Source: Bradyrhizobium cytisi
GTDB lineage: Bacteria > Pseudomonadota > Alphaproteobacteria > Rhizobiales > Xanthobacteraceae
Reading direction: 5' to 3'
Assembly (NCBI RefSeq): GCF_008123515.1
Contig: NZ_VSSR01000065.1
Coordinates: forward strand, 17,856 to 81,855
DNA: 64,000 nt
Below are positions 16,174 through 27,324 of the stretch, one piece after another. A program made the translations under genes and the position numbers. The notes under the pieces are model-generated. The model had not been told where the DNA came from. It did no database searches and saw nothing but the letters and a program-made list of their open reading frames with translations. How positions within the stretch are numbered: the stretch's first letter is position 1; each line of letters begins with the position of its first letter.

Positions 16174-18384
16174 ATGGATCATTCGTCGCGCAGCCAGACC
16201 GCCCCCGCCCCCGCGACCCGCATGGTCGACGTGCTGGTGCCGGTCGCGCTCGACCAGACCTATTCCTACAAGGTGCCGCGCGGCATGGAGCTGAAGGCCG
16301 GCGATCTCGTCGGCGTGCCGCTCGGGCCTCGCGAGGTGCTCGCCGTGGTCTGGGCGGAAAACGCCAATCCCGATCCGCGCCTCCACAACCGCCTCAAGGA
16401 GGTCAACGAGAAGCTCGATCTTCCGCCGCTCAAGGGTGATCTGCGCGCGGTCGTCGACTGGGTCGCCAATTACACGCTGAGCCCGCGTGGCATGGTGCTG
16501 CGCATGTGCCTGCGGATGGGCGAGCATCTCGGGCCCGAGCGCGTGCGTGCCGGCGTGCGTCTGGTTGGCGATCCCCCGCGGCGGCTGACGCCGGCACGTC
16601 AGCGCGTGATCGAGGTGCTGTCGGACCGGCTGCTGCACGCCAAATCCGAGGCCGCGAAGGAAGCCGGCGTGTCGGCCGGCGTGATCGACGGCCTCGTCGA
16701 CGAGGGCACGCTCACGGTCGAGCCGATGCCGCCCCCGCCTCCGCCGCCGGCGCCCGATCCGGATTTCGGCCGGCCGGATTTTTCGCCGCTGCAGCGGGCC
16801 GGCGTGGATGCGATGCGCGCGCTCGCGGCCAACGGCACCTTCCACGTCGCACTGCTCGACGGCGTCACCGGCTCGGGCAAGACCGAGGTCTACTTCGAAG
16901 CCGTTGCGGAATCGATCCGCCGCGGCAAGCAGACGCTGATCCTGATGCCGGAGATCGCGCTCACCGGCCAGTTTCTCGATCGTTTCGCGCAACGTTTTGG
17001 CGTGCGCCCGATCGAGTGGCACTCCGAGCTCACGCCGCGCACCCGCGCGCGCAATTGGGCCGCGATTTCGGAAGGGACCGCGCCGGTCGTAGTCGGCGCG
17101 CGCTCGGCGCTGTTTCTGCCTTACGCCAATCTCGGCCTCATCGTCGTCGATGAAGAGCACGACCAGGCCTACAAGCAGGACGAGGGCGTGCATTATCACG
17201 CCCGCGACATGGCGGTGGTGCGCGCACATATCGCCAAGATCCCGATCGTGCTGGCCTCTGCCACGCCGTCGGTCGAGTCCGAGGTCAATGCGCGCAAGAA
17301 CCGCTATCAACGCATCGCGCTGCCGTCGCGCTTCGGCGGCCAGCACATGCCGCATATCGAGGCGATCGACATGCGCCGCGAGCCGCCCGCGCGCGGCCGC
17401 TTCATCTCGCCGCGGCTGGCCGGCGAGATCAGAACCGCGATCGAGAAGCGCGAGCAGGCGCTGCTGTTCCTCAATCGCCGCGGTTATGCGCCGCTAACGC
17501 TCTGCCGCGCCTGCGGCCATCGCTTCGCCTGCACCATCTGCGATGCCTGGCTGGTCGATCACCGCTTTCGCCAGCGTCTCGTTTGTCATCACTGCGGCTT
17601 CTCGATGCCGCGTCCGCAGACCTGCCCGCATTGCGCGGCGGAGGAATCGCTGGTCGCGGTCGGGCCCGGCGTCGAGCGCCTGCAGGAGGAGGCGGCCGCG
17701 CTGTTTCCGGAGGCGCGCACCATCGTGCTGTCGAGCGATCTCATCACCTCGATCGAGACGATGCGTTCCGAACTTGCCGAGATCGCGGAGGGCCGCGTCG
17801 ACATCATCATCGGCACGCAGCTCGTCGCCAAGGGCCACAATTTTCCGCGGCTCAACCTGGTCGGCGTGGTCGATGCGGATCTCGGCCTTTCCAATGGCGA
17901 TCCGCGTGCGGCGGAGCGGACCTGGCAATTGCTCAACCAGGTGATCGGCCGTGCCGGGCGTGAGCAGGGCCGCGGCGTCGGCTATCTCCAGACCCATCAG
18001 CCGGATCACCCCGTGATGAAGGCGCTGATCGCCTGCGACCGCGAGGCCTTCTACGACAGCGAGATCGATCTGCGCGAGAAGACGCTCTATCCGCCGTTCG
18101 GCCGGCTCGCGAGCCTGATCATCTCGGCCGGCGACCGTCCGAGCGCAGAAGGCCTGGGCCGCAAGCTCGTTGCGCTCGCGCCGCGCGACGAGCGCGTGGT
18201 GGTGCTGGGCCCGGCCGAAGCCCCGCTCGCCGTGATCAAGGGCCGCTACCGCTTCCGCATCCTGGTGAAATCGGCGCGCGGTTTTGATCTCTCCGATTAT
18301 CTGCGGAACTGGCTCGCGGTATGCCCGAAGCCAAAGGGCAATCAAAAGCTCGAGGTCGATGTCGATCCGCAGAGCTTTTTGTAG
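16174..18384 (+). CDS. priA: Primosomal protein N', replication restart helicase PriA
   Basis: 736 residues. A 3'-5' helicase that rebuilds replication forks. The N-terminal DNA-binding domain starts around VDVLVPVALDQTYSYKVP. The Walker A is LDGVTGSGKTEVYFEA near 230 and the DEAH-like box is IVVDEEHDQAYKQ. The zinc-binding cysteines lie in CRACGHRFACTICDAWL and CHHCGFSMPRPQTCPHC. Helicase motif V/VI segments GTQLVAKGHNFP and QVIGRAGREQGRG follow. Full length. A proline stretch at about 189-194 (MPPPPPPPAP) makes a linker before the ATPase core. Confidence 0.96.
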   Translation: MDHSSRSQTAPAPATRMVDVLVPVALDQTYSYKVPRGMELKAGDLVGVPLGPREVLAVVWAENANPDPRLHNRLKEVNEKLDLPPLKGDLRAVVDWVANYTLSPRGMVLRMCLRMGEHLGPERVRAGVRLVGDPPRRLTPARQRVIEVLSDRLLHAKSEAAKEAGVSAGVIDGLVDEGTLTVEPMPPPPPPPAPDPDFGRPDFSPLQRAGVDAMRALAANGTFHVALLDGVTGSGKTEVYFEAVAESIRRGKQTLILMPEIALTGQFLDRFAQRFGVRPIEWHSELTPRTRARNWAAISEGTAPVVVGARSALFLPYANLGLIVVDEEHDQAYKQDEGVHYHARDMAVVRAHIAKIPIVLASATPSVESEVNARKNRYQRIALPSRFGGQHMPHIEAIDMRREPPARGRFISPRLAGEIRTAIEKREQALLFLNRRGYAPLTLCRACGHRFACTICDAWLVDHRFRQRLVCHHCGFSMPRPQTCPHCAAEESLVAVGPGVERLQEEAAALFPEARTIVLSSDLITSIETMRSELAEIAEGRVDIIIGTQLVAKGHNFPRLNLVGVVDADLGLSNGDPRAAERTWQLLNQVIGRAGREQGRGVGYLQTHQPDHPVMKALIACDREAFYDSEIDLREKTLYPPFGRLASLIISAGDRPSAEGLGRKLVALAPRDERVVVLGPAEAPLAVIKGRYRFRILVKSARGFDLSDYLRNWLAVCPKPKGNQKLEVDVDPQSFL

Positions 18385-18392
18385 GCCCCACT

Positions 18393-18495
18393 GTCATTCC
18401 GGGGCGCGACGAAGTCGCGAGCCCGGAATCCATCGGGCGGCATTTCCCGCGGTGAAATGGATTCCGGGTTCGCGCTTCGCGCGCCCCGGAATGAC
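18393..18495. repeat. Palindromic intergenic repeat, GTCATTCCGGGG type
   Basis: Second copy of the element at 2837. It begins GTCATTCCGGGGCGCGACGA and ends CCCCGGAATGAC, with inverted inner halves (GGAATCCAT and ATGGATTCC). It lies in the gap between convergent priA and rlpA. Confidence 0.82.
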
Positions 18496-18502
18496 GGAGC
18501 CA

Positions 18503-18538
18503 ACAAAAAAGCCCGCGGTCCCCCAAGACCACGGGCTT
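18503..18538 (-). terminator. Rho-independent terminator of rlpA
   Basis: The stem AAGCCCGCGGTC (18509-18520) pairs with GACCACGGGCTT (18527-18538) with one mismatch and a 6-base loop. Read on the - strand the hairpin is followed by a run of six T (TTTTTTGTTG), so it ends transcription from rlpA. Confidence 0.85.
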
Positions 18539-18621
18539 GTCTCACGCGCGCATCAAACTGCTCATGTCCATGCGGACGATGATGAAAACTGCGCGTGCGA
18601 GATGAGGCGCGTCGAACGCCG

Positions 18622-19131
18622 TTAGGAGACGACTTCCGCGGTGACGCGGCCGACGCCGGCGCCGGTGAGGCCGATGGCGCGGGCAGCGCCAGTGGAGAGG
18701 TCGAGCACGCGGCCGCGCACGAACGGGCCACGGTCATTGATGGTGACGATGACGCTCGAGCCGCCATGGGTGACGCGCAGCTTGGTCCCGAACGGCAGCG
18801 AACGGTGCGCTGCGGTCATGGCGTTCTGGTTGAAGCGCTGGCCCGAGGCGGTGCGGCTGCCGGACTCGTTGCCGTAAAAGGACGCCATGCCCGAGAAGCT
18901 GCGGCCCGTGCCCGACGACGGCGTCATCGACGCACTGGCGTTGCGCCAATCGGAGGTCGCGTTGGTATCGTCCTGGGCGTGGTGGCGGTGTTGATGGTGA
19001 GAGTAGCTGTGGTGATGCCTGGATTTGGCGGAAGCTTCGGTGGCAGTTCCCCCGACGAGGAGAGTTGCGGCGGCGAAAGCGATCGCCGTAGGCGGCCGGG
19101 TCAGAGCGCCCAGCGTCTTCAAAGACAGCAT
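18622..19131 (-). CDS. rlpA: RlpA-like septal ring lytic transglycosylase (DPBB domain)
   Basis: 169 residues. A signal peptide (about 1-35: MLSLKTLGALTRPPTAIAFA...GTATEASA) is followed by a His-rich segment (39-52) and a double-psi beta-barrel. The barrel shows GMASFYGNESG, TASGQRFN, LPFGTKLRVT and NDRGPFVRGRVLDLS, including the conserved Asp of the RlpA active site. No SPOR domain is present, unlike E. coli RlpA; short DPBB-only versions are common in Rhizobiales. Likely periplasmic, acting on peptidoglycan glycan strands. A perfect CtrA-type box lies 184 bases upstream (see findings), and its own terminator follows. Confidence 0.88.
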   Translation of the reverse strand: MLSLKTLGALTRPPTAIAFAAATLLVGGTATEASAKSRHHHSYSHHQHRHHAQDDTNATSDWRNASASMTPSSGTGRSFSGMASFYGNESGSRTASGQRFNQNAMTAAHRSLPFGTKLRVTHGGSSVIVTINDRGPFVRGRVLDLSTGAARAIGLTGAGVGRVTAEVVS

Positions 19132-19790
19132 TTAGTGGTCCCTACGCTAGTATTGCCACATATGTGGCCAGTGGAGCCCCCATCAGTTTGTGAGCGGGTT
19201 GGCGTTTCGATTCCTAATGAGGCATGAATTGGGCAGTAGTTCTGTTATGTGTCGTGATGAAATATCTTGTGACCCGCACGGATATTCCCGGGGATGTTCC
19301 GTAATCTTTCGCTTTAACAATTTGTTAACCCAAGTATTACTTCAGAATACTGTAGATGGAAGTCGTCGGCTTCAACATTTAGAATTCGATAAGTATTCGA
19401 CGGACGAGCGCGGCGCGGATCTGGTCACGCCTCAGCGAGCCGTGTTCATGGCCGCTATGCGCTGAGGGCAGGAACGAATGGGCCACTTGCCGACGTAACG
19501 GTCGTGGCAATTCCGTGGCATGGCAGGTTCACGGCAGGTTGCTGGCGGGCCGGCGATCGATGACCGCAGCGTGCGACGAACTGGCGGGACACTGCCGGGC
19601 CTTTAAGTTGCCGTCATGTTGCACGTGCGCGCCTGCTATGTTAGCAAAGCCGCGATTTTAACGGACCCGGCACGTCCCGTGTCGGCCGAGAATCAAAGTC
19701 CCGCTTGAATTCCAAGGGCTTGGATCGCTAGGCGCCGCTTCGTGGCGACGGTTTTTCCCTTGCGAATTTGACAGCTAAAAGAGCGCGTCT
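19132..19790. other. Low-GC intergenic region between rlpA and atpH
   Basis: 659 bases without a convincing gene. Bases 19200-19400 are clearly richer in A+T than the surroundings. The region must hold the divergent promoters of rlpA and the atp operon. A TTAA-N7-TTAAC box is at 19315-19330. I could not identify a convincing -35/-10 pair. An open frame at 19190-19465 (91 codons) has no recognisable family or ribosome site and was not called. Confidence 0.7.
19315..19330. promoter_or_regulatory. Candidate CtrA-binding box
   Basis: TTAA (19315-19318), seven bases, then TTAAC (19326-19330): an exact match to the TTAA-N7-TTAAC consensus of the alphaproteobacterial cell-cycle regulator CtrA. It is 184 bases upstream of the rlpA start and 460 upstream of atpH, so rlpA, a septal peptidoglycan enzyme, is the likelier target. 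Confidence 0.55.
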
Positions 19791-20350
19791 GTGGCTGCAG
19801 AAGATACGTCCGTTTCAGGTGTGTCGGGCCGTTATGCAACGGCCTTGTTTGAACTGGCCCGCGACCAGAAGGTGGTCGACGAGGTCAAGGCCGATCTCGA
19901 GCGGTTCGAGGGTCTGCTGAATGAAAGCGCCGATCTCAAGCGCCTCGTCCGCAGCCCTGTGTTCGCGGCCGATGCCCAGTCCAGGGCCCTTTCGGCCGTC
20001 CTGGACAAGGCAGGCATCGCCGGCATCTCCGCCAATTTCCTGAAAGTGCTGACCGCCAATCGCCGCCTGTTCGTGGTGGCTGACGTCATTCGTGCCTATC
20101 GCGCCCTTCTCGCCAAGTTCAAGGGCGAGGCGACCGCGGATGTCACCGTGGCGGAGGCGCTCTCGGACAAGAATCTCGACGCCCTCAAGGTCGCCCTGAA
20201 GTCGGTGACCGGCAAGGACGTCGCGCTCAACGTGAAGATCGATCCCTCGATCATCGGTGGCCTCGTCGTGAAGCTTGGCAGCCGCATGATCGATAGTTCG
20301 CTTCGCACCAAACTCAATTCGATCAAGCACGCGATGAAAGAGGCAGGCTG

Positions 20351-20351
<1 letters not shown>
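19791..20351 (+). CDS. atpH: ATP synthase F1, delta subunit
   Basis: 186 residues. Links F1 to the peripheral stalk of F0. N-terminal helical domain SGVSGRYATALFELARDQKVV (about 8-28) and C-terminal IDPSIIGGLVVKLGSRMIDSSLRTKLNSIK, the family signature. It starts with GTG at 19791; no earlier in-frame start fits. First gene of the F1 operon. Its TGA overlaps the atpA ATG by one base (TGATG), which indicates translational coupling. Confidence 0.96.
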
Positions 20352-21880
<1,529 letters not shown>

Positions 21881-21886
21881 GAACAC

Positions 21887-22002
21887 CGTCACGGCCGGGC
21901 TAAAGCGCGAAGCGCGTCTTCGCAATTGATGTCCCGGCCATCCACGCCTAGCCGTGTGGAAGATGAGACGTGGATGCCCGGGACGAGCCCGGGCATGATG
22001 AC
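21887..22002. repeat. Palindromic repeat between atpA and atpG
   Basis: Left end CGTCACGGCCGGGC is degenerate; the right part ACGTGGATGCCCGGG with GAGCCCGGGCATGATGAC is well preserved and folds as a hairpin. It is the same class as the elements at 35264 and 37671 and sits inside the atp operon, where it could affect mRNA stability. Confidence 0.72.
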
Positions 22003-22056
22003 TGGGATAGGCTCGTGGCTTGGCTGTAAGGGCCGAACCGCCGGGGTGAACGAAGA

Positions 22057-22932
22057 ATGGCGTCACTTAAAGACATGCGCGTCCGCATCGCCTCCACCAA
22101 GGCGACGCAAAAGATCACCAAGGCCATGCAGATGGTCGCGGCGTCCAGGTTGCGCCGCGCCCAGCAAGCGGCCGAGGCGGCGAGGCCCTATGCCGACAAG
22201 ATGAGCGCCGTGATCTCCAACATCGCCGGCGCCGCTGCAGGCTCGCCCGGTGCGCCGGCGCTGCTCGCCGGCACCGGCCGTGACCAGGTTCACCTGCTGC
22301 TGGTCTGCACCGGCGAGCGCGGCCTGTCCGGCGCCTTCAACTCCTCGATCGTGCGCCTCGCCCGCGAGCGCGCCCAGGCGCTGATTGCCCAGGGCAAGGA
22401 AGTCAAATTCTTCTGCGTCGGCCGCAAGGGCTACGAGCAGCTCCGCCGCCTCTACGACAAGCAGATCGTCGAGCACCTCGACCTGCGCGGCGTTCGTCAG
22501 CTCGGCTTCATCAACGCCGAGGACATCGCCAGGAAGGTGCTGGCCCGTTTCGACGCCGGCGAGTTCGACGTCTGCACGCTGTTCTATGCGCAGTTCAAGT
22601 CGGTGATTGCCCAGATCCCGACCGCGCAGCAGATCATTCCGCTCGTCGTCGAGGAAAAGGCGGCGAACGCGCCGACGACGTCCTATGAATACGAGCCGGA
22701 GGAGGATGAACTCCTCTCCGGCCTGTTGCCGCGCAACATCGCGGTGCAGATCTTCCGCGCGCTCCTGGAAAACAACGCCTCGTTCTACGGCGCGCAGATG
22801 AGCTCGATGGACAACGCCACCCGCAACGCGGGTGAAATGATTCGCAAGCAAACCCAGATCTACAACCGAACCCGTCAAGCCCAGATCACCAAGGAGCTGA
22901 TCGAGATCATCTCCGGCGCCGAGGCGGTCTGA
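22057..22932 (+). CDS. atpG: ATP synthase F1, gamma subunit
   Basis: 291 residues. The central rotary shaft. The N-terminal helix MASLKDMRVRIASTKATQKITKAM and C-terminal helix MDNATRNAGEMIRKQTQIYNRTRQAQITKEL form the antiparallel coiled coil and match the family at both ends. Full length. The ATG follows a CGAAGA stretch. Fifty-two bases separate it from atpD. Confidence 0.97.
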   Translation: MASLKDMRVRIASTKATQKITKAMQMVAASRLRRAQQAAEAARPYADKMSAVISNIAGAAAGSPGAPALLAGTGRDQVHLLLVCTGERGLSGAFNSSIVRLARERAQALIAQGKEVKFFCVGRKGYEQLRRLYDKQIVEHLDLRGVRQLGFINAEDIARKVLARFDAGEFDVCTLFYAQFKSVIAQIPTAQQIIPLVVEEKAANAPTTSYEYEPEEDELLSGLLPRNIAVQIFRALLENNASFYGAQMSSMDNATRNAGEMIRKQTQIYNRTRQAQITKELIEIISGAEAV

Positions 22933-22984
22933 CGCACGAACCAAACGACGCTCGTTCAAGTACAGAATTTCGAAGGAGAGCTTC

Positions 22985-24427
<1,443 letters not shown>

Positions 24428-24431
24428 GCTG

Positions 24432-24515
24432 GCGAATAGCGAATAGGGAGTGGCGAGTAGATCTATTCGCCATTCGCTACTCGCCACTCGCCTGGTCGCT
24501 ACTCACCATTCGCAG
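24432..24515. repeat. GCGAATAG/CGAGTAG repeat between atpD and atpC
   Basis: Short units of the form gcGAATAGcGAATAGggAGTGGCGAGTAG are followed after ATCT by their inverted versions (CTATTCGCCATTCGCTACTCGCCACTCGC), making a long imperfect hairpin. It fills almost the whole 95-base gap and ends eight bases before the atpC ATG, so it contains or abuts the ribosome-binding region of atpC. Confidence 0.8.
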
Positions 24516-24522
24516 GTAACCC

Positions 24523-24930
24523 ATGGCCACCTTCCACTTCGATCTCGTCTCTCCGGAAAAGCTCGCATTCTCGGGCGAGGTCGATCAGGTCGACATTCCC
24601 GGCGCCGAGGGTGATTTCGGCGTGCTGGCGGGTCATGCGCCGGTCGTGGCTGCGATCCGCCCCGGCATCCTCACCATCACCACCGCTGGCCGCCACGAGA
24701 AGATCATCGTGCTCGGCGGCCTCGCCGAAGTCTCCGAGAAGGGCCTGACCGTGCTCGCCGACGTCGCGACGTCGCTGGCCGAGCTCGACCGCGCCAAGTT
24801 CGCCGAGACCATCTCGGACATGGAAGAGGGCCTCAAGGAGCACGAAGGCACCGAGCTCGATCAGGCCATCGAGCGGCTCGATCACTACAAGAGCATCCAG
24901 CAGCAGCTCAGCTCCACGGCTATGCACTAA
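24523..24930 (+). CDS. atpC: ATP synthase F1, epsilon subunit
   Basis: 135 residues. Inhibitory and coupling subunit. The N-terminal beta sandwich (FHFDLVSPEKLAFSGEVDQVDIPGAEGDFGVLAGHAPVV) is typical, and a short helical C-terminal domain ends at LSSTAMH. Last gene of the atpHAGDC operon. Two hairpins follow. The F0 genes are not in the window, as expected for Rhizobiales, where F0 and F1 operons are separate. Confidence 0.96.
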   Translation: MATFHFDLVSPEKLAFSGEVDQVDIPGAEGDFGVLAGHAPVVAAIRPGILTITTAGRHEKIIVLGGLAEVSEKGLTVLADVATSLAELDRAKFAETISDMEEGLKEHEGTELDQAIERLDHYKSIQQQLSSTAMH

Positions 24931-24954
24931 GCCCCGGCGCACTGCGTCGGGGCT
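24930..24954 (+). terminator. First hairpin after atpC
   Basis: AGCCCCG (24930-24936) pairs with CGGGGCT (24948-24954) around an 11-base loop. It overlaps the last base of the atpC stop codon and lacks a T-run, so by itself it is a weak terminator or a 3'-end protecting hairpin. Confidence 0.55.
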
Positions 24955-24978
24955 CAAGCCTAGAATTCCTGAAAAAGT

Positions 24979-25018
24979 TCAGCGCTCGTCACGGTTGTGG
25001 CGGGCGCTGAAACTTTGT
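24979..25018 (+). terminator. Rho-independent terminator of the atp operon
   Basis: A 12-bp stem (with G-U pairs) runs from AGCGCTCGTCAC to GTGGCGGGCGCT around a GGTT tetraloop, extended by two outer T-A pairs and followed by ACTTTGTT. It closes the atpHAGDC transcript. Confidence 0.8.
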
Positions 25019-25079
25019 TGCACCGCGCCGCCGATAGCGGCATTCTGCCGCCGCGGATGAGGTTCCAGGGCTGGTGCAG

Positions 25080-26747
25080 ATGAAGCGCAAGATCGCGGCG
25101 ATTTTCGCGGCCGATATTGCCGGCTACTCAAGGCTGGTTGCCGAAGACGAGGAGGAGACGCTGCGGCGCCTGGCCTCCTACCGCGAAGTCATCGACGATT
25201 TTATCGCAAAGGCAAACGGCCGCATCTTCAACACCGCCGGCGATGCCGTGCTCGCGGAGTTTCCGAGCGCGGTCGATGCGGTGCGCTGCGCGATCGACAT
25301 TCAGGAAAGCTTGCGAACCCGCAACATGGCCTATCCGCCGAGCCGACAGATGTCGTTCCGCATCGGCATCACCATCGGCGACGTGGTCGAACGCGACGGC
25401 GATCTTCTCGGCGATGGCGTCAACATCGCAGCCCGGCTCGAGGGGCTGGCGGAGGTCGGCGGCATCTGCGTCTCCCGTGCCGTGCATGAGCAGGTCGCCA
25501 ACAAGCTGTCGGTGCAGTTCGCCGATATCGGCGCCCAGGAAGTGAAGAACATCCCGACGCCCGTGCACGCCTATATGATCGCGATGCGGCGCGAGGACGG
25601 GACTTATGCGACGCCGCAGCTGAAGAAGGTCGCCAAGGCGCAGCCCGCGCCGAACTGGATGTGGCCGCTGGTCGTTGGCGTGGTCTCCGTCGTCGCCATC
25701 GGCGTCTGCGGCTTCCTCTATTTCACCAAGCTCGAGACCACCCAGCTGTCATCGACTGCGGCTGCGCCTTCGCCGAGCCCGGCCGCGGCGCTATCCCCAA
25801 GCCCGACGCCCGCGATGGCGACGAAGGCGCCGATGCCCTCGCCTGTGCCGACATCAACACCGACACAAACGGCTGCTCTGACGCCGCCGCCGGCACCGAC
25901 GCCCTCGCCGCCGGCCGCATCGGGCGGCAAGATCGCCGTGGACGCGGTGCCGTACATCGGCGAGCGGCAGCGCGCCTATCTCAGCAACGAATATTCCGCG
26001 GCCGGCGATTACAAGGCCTACGCCCTGAACATCGCCGGCTTCAACGGCTCCGCGCTCAACCAGCCGAACGAGGAGGCCGCGCGCAATGCGGCGCTCGACC
26101 AGTGCCAGAAGCGCGCGGACGCGGCGCAATCGCCGCGGCGCTGCGAGCTCTATGCGGTCGGCAACAAGGTCGTCTACAGCCATGGCAGCCCGCCGATGCC
26201 GCCGCAGCCCTGGGTGCGGCACGACACCATGACCGAGCGCCCGTTCGTCTCGAAAGACTTTCCGATGCTGCGTGATCAGGCCAGGACCCGGGTCGAGAAC
26301 ATCTACGCGCCGGCGGCAAAATCGCGCTCGGTCGCGCTCGGCCCGGCCGGGCAATATTTCATGGTGCTGGGGGCGGCATCGGTCGACGAGACGACGCGGC
26401 GTTCGCTGGAGTCCTGCGGCGCGATTGCGGGCTCGGCCTGCATGATCGTGGCGGTCGACGACAATTTCGTTGTGCCGATCCCGACTTTGCTCAAGCCCAA
26501 CGGCTTCTTCCACGCCCCGACCAATCCCTCGATCGTGGCCGATGCGCGCGACGAGGTCGTCCGCAAGCTTGGCGATGGCATGGGCTGGAACGCGGTCGCC
26601 GTCGGCACCGCCGGCCGTCCCGGCCTCGGCCTGAAGGCCGCCGACGAGCAGACCGCCGTCAACGGCGCGCTGGCCGACTGCGTCAAGCACGACAGCGACT
26701 GCCACGTCATCGCGATCGGCCCGTTTACGGTCGGGCCGACCAATTAG
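25080..26747 (+). CDS. Membrane class III adenylate cyclase with repeated periplasmic domain
   Basis: 555 residues. The N-terminal catalytic domain (1-175) is class III: metal Asp in IFAADIAGYSRLV, second metal Asp in NTAGDAVLAEF, transition-state region in DGVNIAARLEGLAEVGGICVS. It should make cAMP in the cytoplasm. One membrane helix (WMWPLVVGVVSVVAIGVCGFLYF, about 196-218) and a Pro/Ser/Ala/Thr linker (230-283) lead to a periplasmic part (285-555). That part holds three similar units, each ending with a Cys pair followed by a hydrophobic strand (ALDQC..RRCELYAVG; SLESC..SACMIVAVD; ALADC..SDCHVIAIG), resembling DUF4189-like domains. ATG 25080 is preferred to GTG 25074. It is alone, downstream of the atp terminator. 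Confidence 0.85.
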   Translation: MKRKIAAIFAADIAGYSRLVAEDEEETLRRLASYREVIDDFIAKANGRIFNTAGDAVLAEFPSAVDAVRCAIDIQESLRTRNMAYPPSRQMSFRIGITIGDVVERDGDLLGDGVNIAARLEGLAEVGGICVSRAVHEQVANKLSVQFADIGAQEVKNIPTPVHAYMIAMRREDGTYATPQLKKVAKAQPAPNWMWPLVVGVVSVVAIGVCGFLYFTKLETTQLSSTAAAPSPSPAAALSPSPTPAMATKAPMPSPVPTSTPTQTAALTPPPAPTPSPPAASGGKIAVDAVPYIGERQRAYLSNEYSAAGDYKAYALNIAGFNGSALNQPNEEAARNAALDQCQKRADAAQSPRRCELYAVGNKVVYSHGSPPMPPQPWVRHDTMTERPFVSKDFPMLRDQARTRVENIYAPAAKSRSVALGPAGQYFMVLGAASVDETTRRSLESCGAIAGSACMIVAVDDNFVVPIPTLLKPNGFFHAPTNPSIVADARDEVVRKLGDGMGWNAVAVGTAGRPGLGLKAADEQTAVNGALADCVKHDSDCHVIAIGPFTVGPTN

Positions 26748-26760
26748 TGCGAACGCGATT

Positions 26761-27318
26761 TCAGCTTGCGAAGGGCGAAAACTGCTGCGCTACCGCGCGG
26801 TAGACCTCGCGGCGGAACGGCACCACGACGTCGGCGACGCGGTCGAGCCGCTCCCAGCGCCATGCGTCGAACTCCGCGGGCTGGCCGTTGCGTGGCGTCA
26901 GCGGATCGATCTCGTCATCCTTGCCGGTGAAGCGCAGCGCGAACCACTTCTGGCGCTGACCGCGAAATTTTGCCAGCCGATGCGTCTGCGGTCCGTCGTA
27001 GGGCGGGAATTCGTAGGTGAGCCAGTCGGTCTCGCCGAGATAGTCGGCGCTGACAACGCTGGTCTCCTCCCAGAGCTCGCGCATAGCGGCATCGCGCAAG
27101 ACCTCGCCCTCGTCGACGCCGCCTTGCGGCATCTGCCAGTCGAGCCCCGGCAAAATGATCTCGGGGCCGTCGCCCTTGAAGCGGTGCCCGATCAGCACAC
27201 GGCCGTCGGCGTGGAACAGCGCGATCCCGACATTGGGACGGTAGGGTTTTTCGTTCGTCACGCGTGGATCTCTCGTTGTCAGCCCAGCCGGTGCCTTAGC
27301 ACCAAAGCCGGATGACAA
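26761..27318 (-). CDS. rppH: RNA pyrophosphohydrolase-like Nudix hydrolase (copy 1)
   Basis: 185 residues from TTG 27318, or 166 from GTG 27261 (MTNEKPYRPNVGIALFHADG), which is nearer the family start. The Nudix box is GGVDEGEVLRDAAMREL then WEETSV, with all catalytic Glu residues. It also shows WQMPQGG and the RppH-type GQRQKWFALRFTG. RppH removes pyrophosphate from 5'-triphosphate RNA ends, which triggers decay. It lies 6 bases downstream of a second, closely similar Nudix gene, apparently a tandem duplication. Which of the two is the main RppH cannot be told from sequence. Confidence 0.85.
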   Translation of the reverse strand: MSSGFGAKAPAGLTTRDPRVTNEKPYRPNVGIALFHADGRVLIGHRFKGDGPEIILPGLDWQMPQGGVDEGEVLRDAAMRELWEETSVVSADYLGETDWLTYEFPPYDGPQTHRLAKFRGQRQKWFALRFTGKDDEIDPLTPRNGQPAEFDAWRWERLDRVADVVVPFRREVYRAVAQQFSPFAS

Positions 27319-27324
27319 TTCGAT

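Noticed and set aside
19190..19465. A 91-codon frame in the A+T-rich region before atpH
   Set aside because: No ribosome site, no family features, and the frame covers the CtrA-type box; more likely regulatory DNA.
19608..19642. A sigma70-like promoter before atpH (TTGCCG or TTGCAC with TATGTT)
   Set aside because: The spacings are 23 and 12 bases, far from 17, so the match is probably chance.
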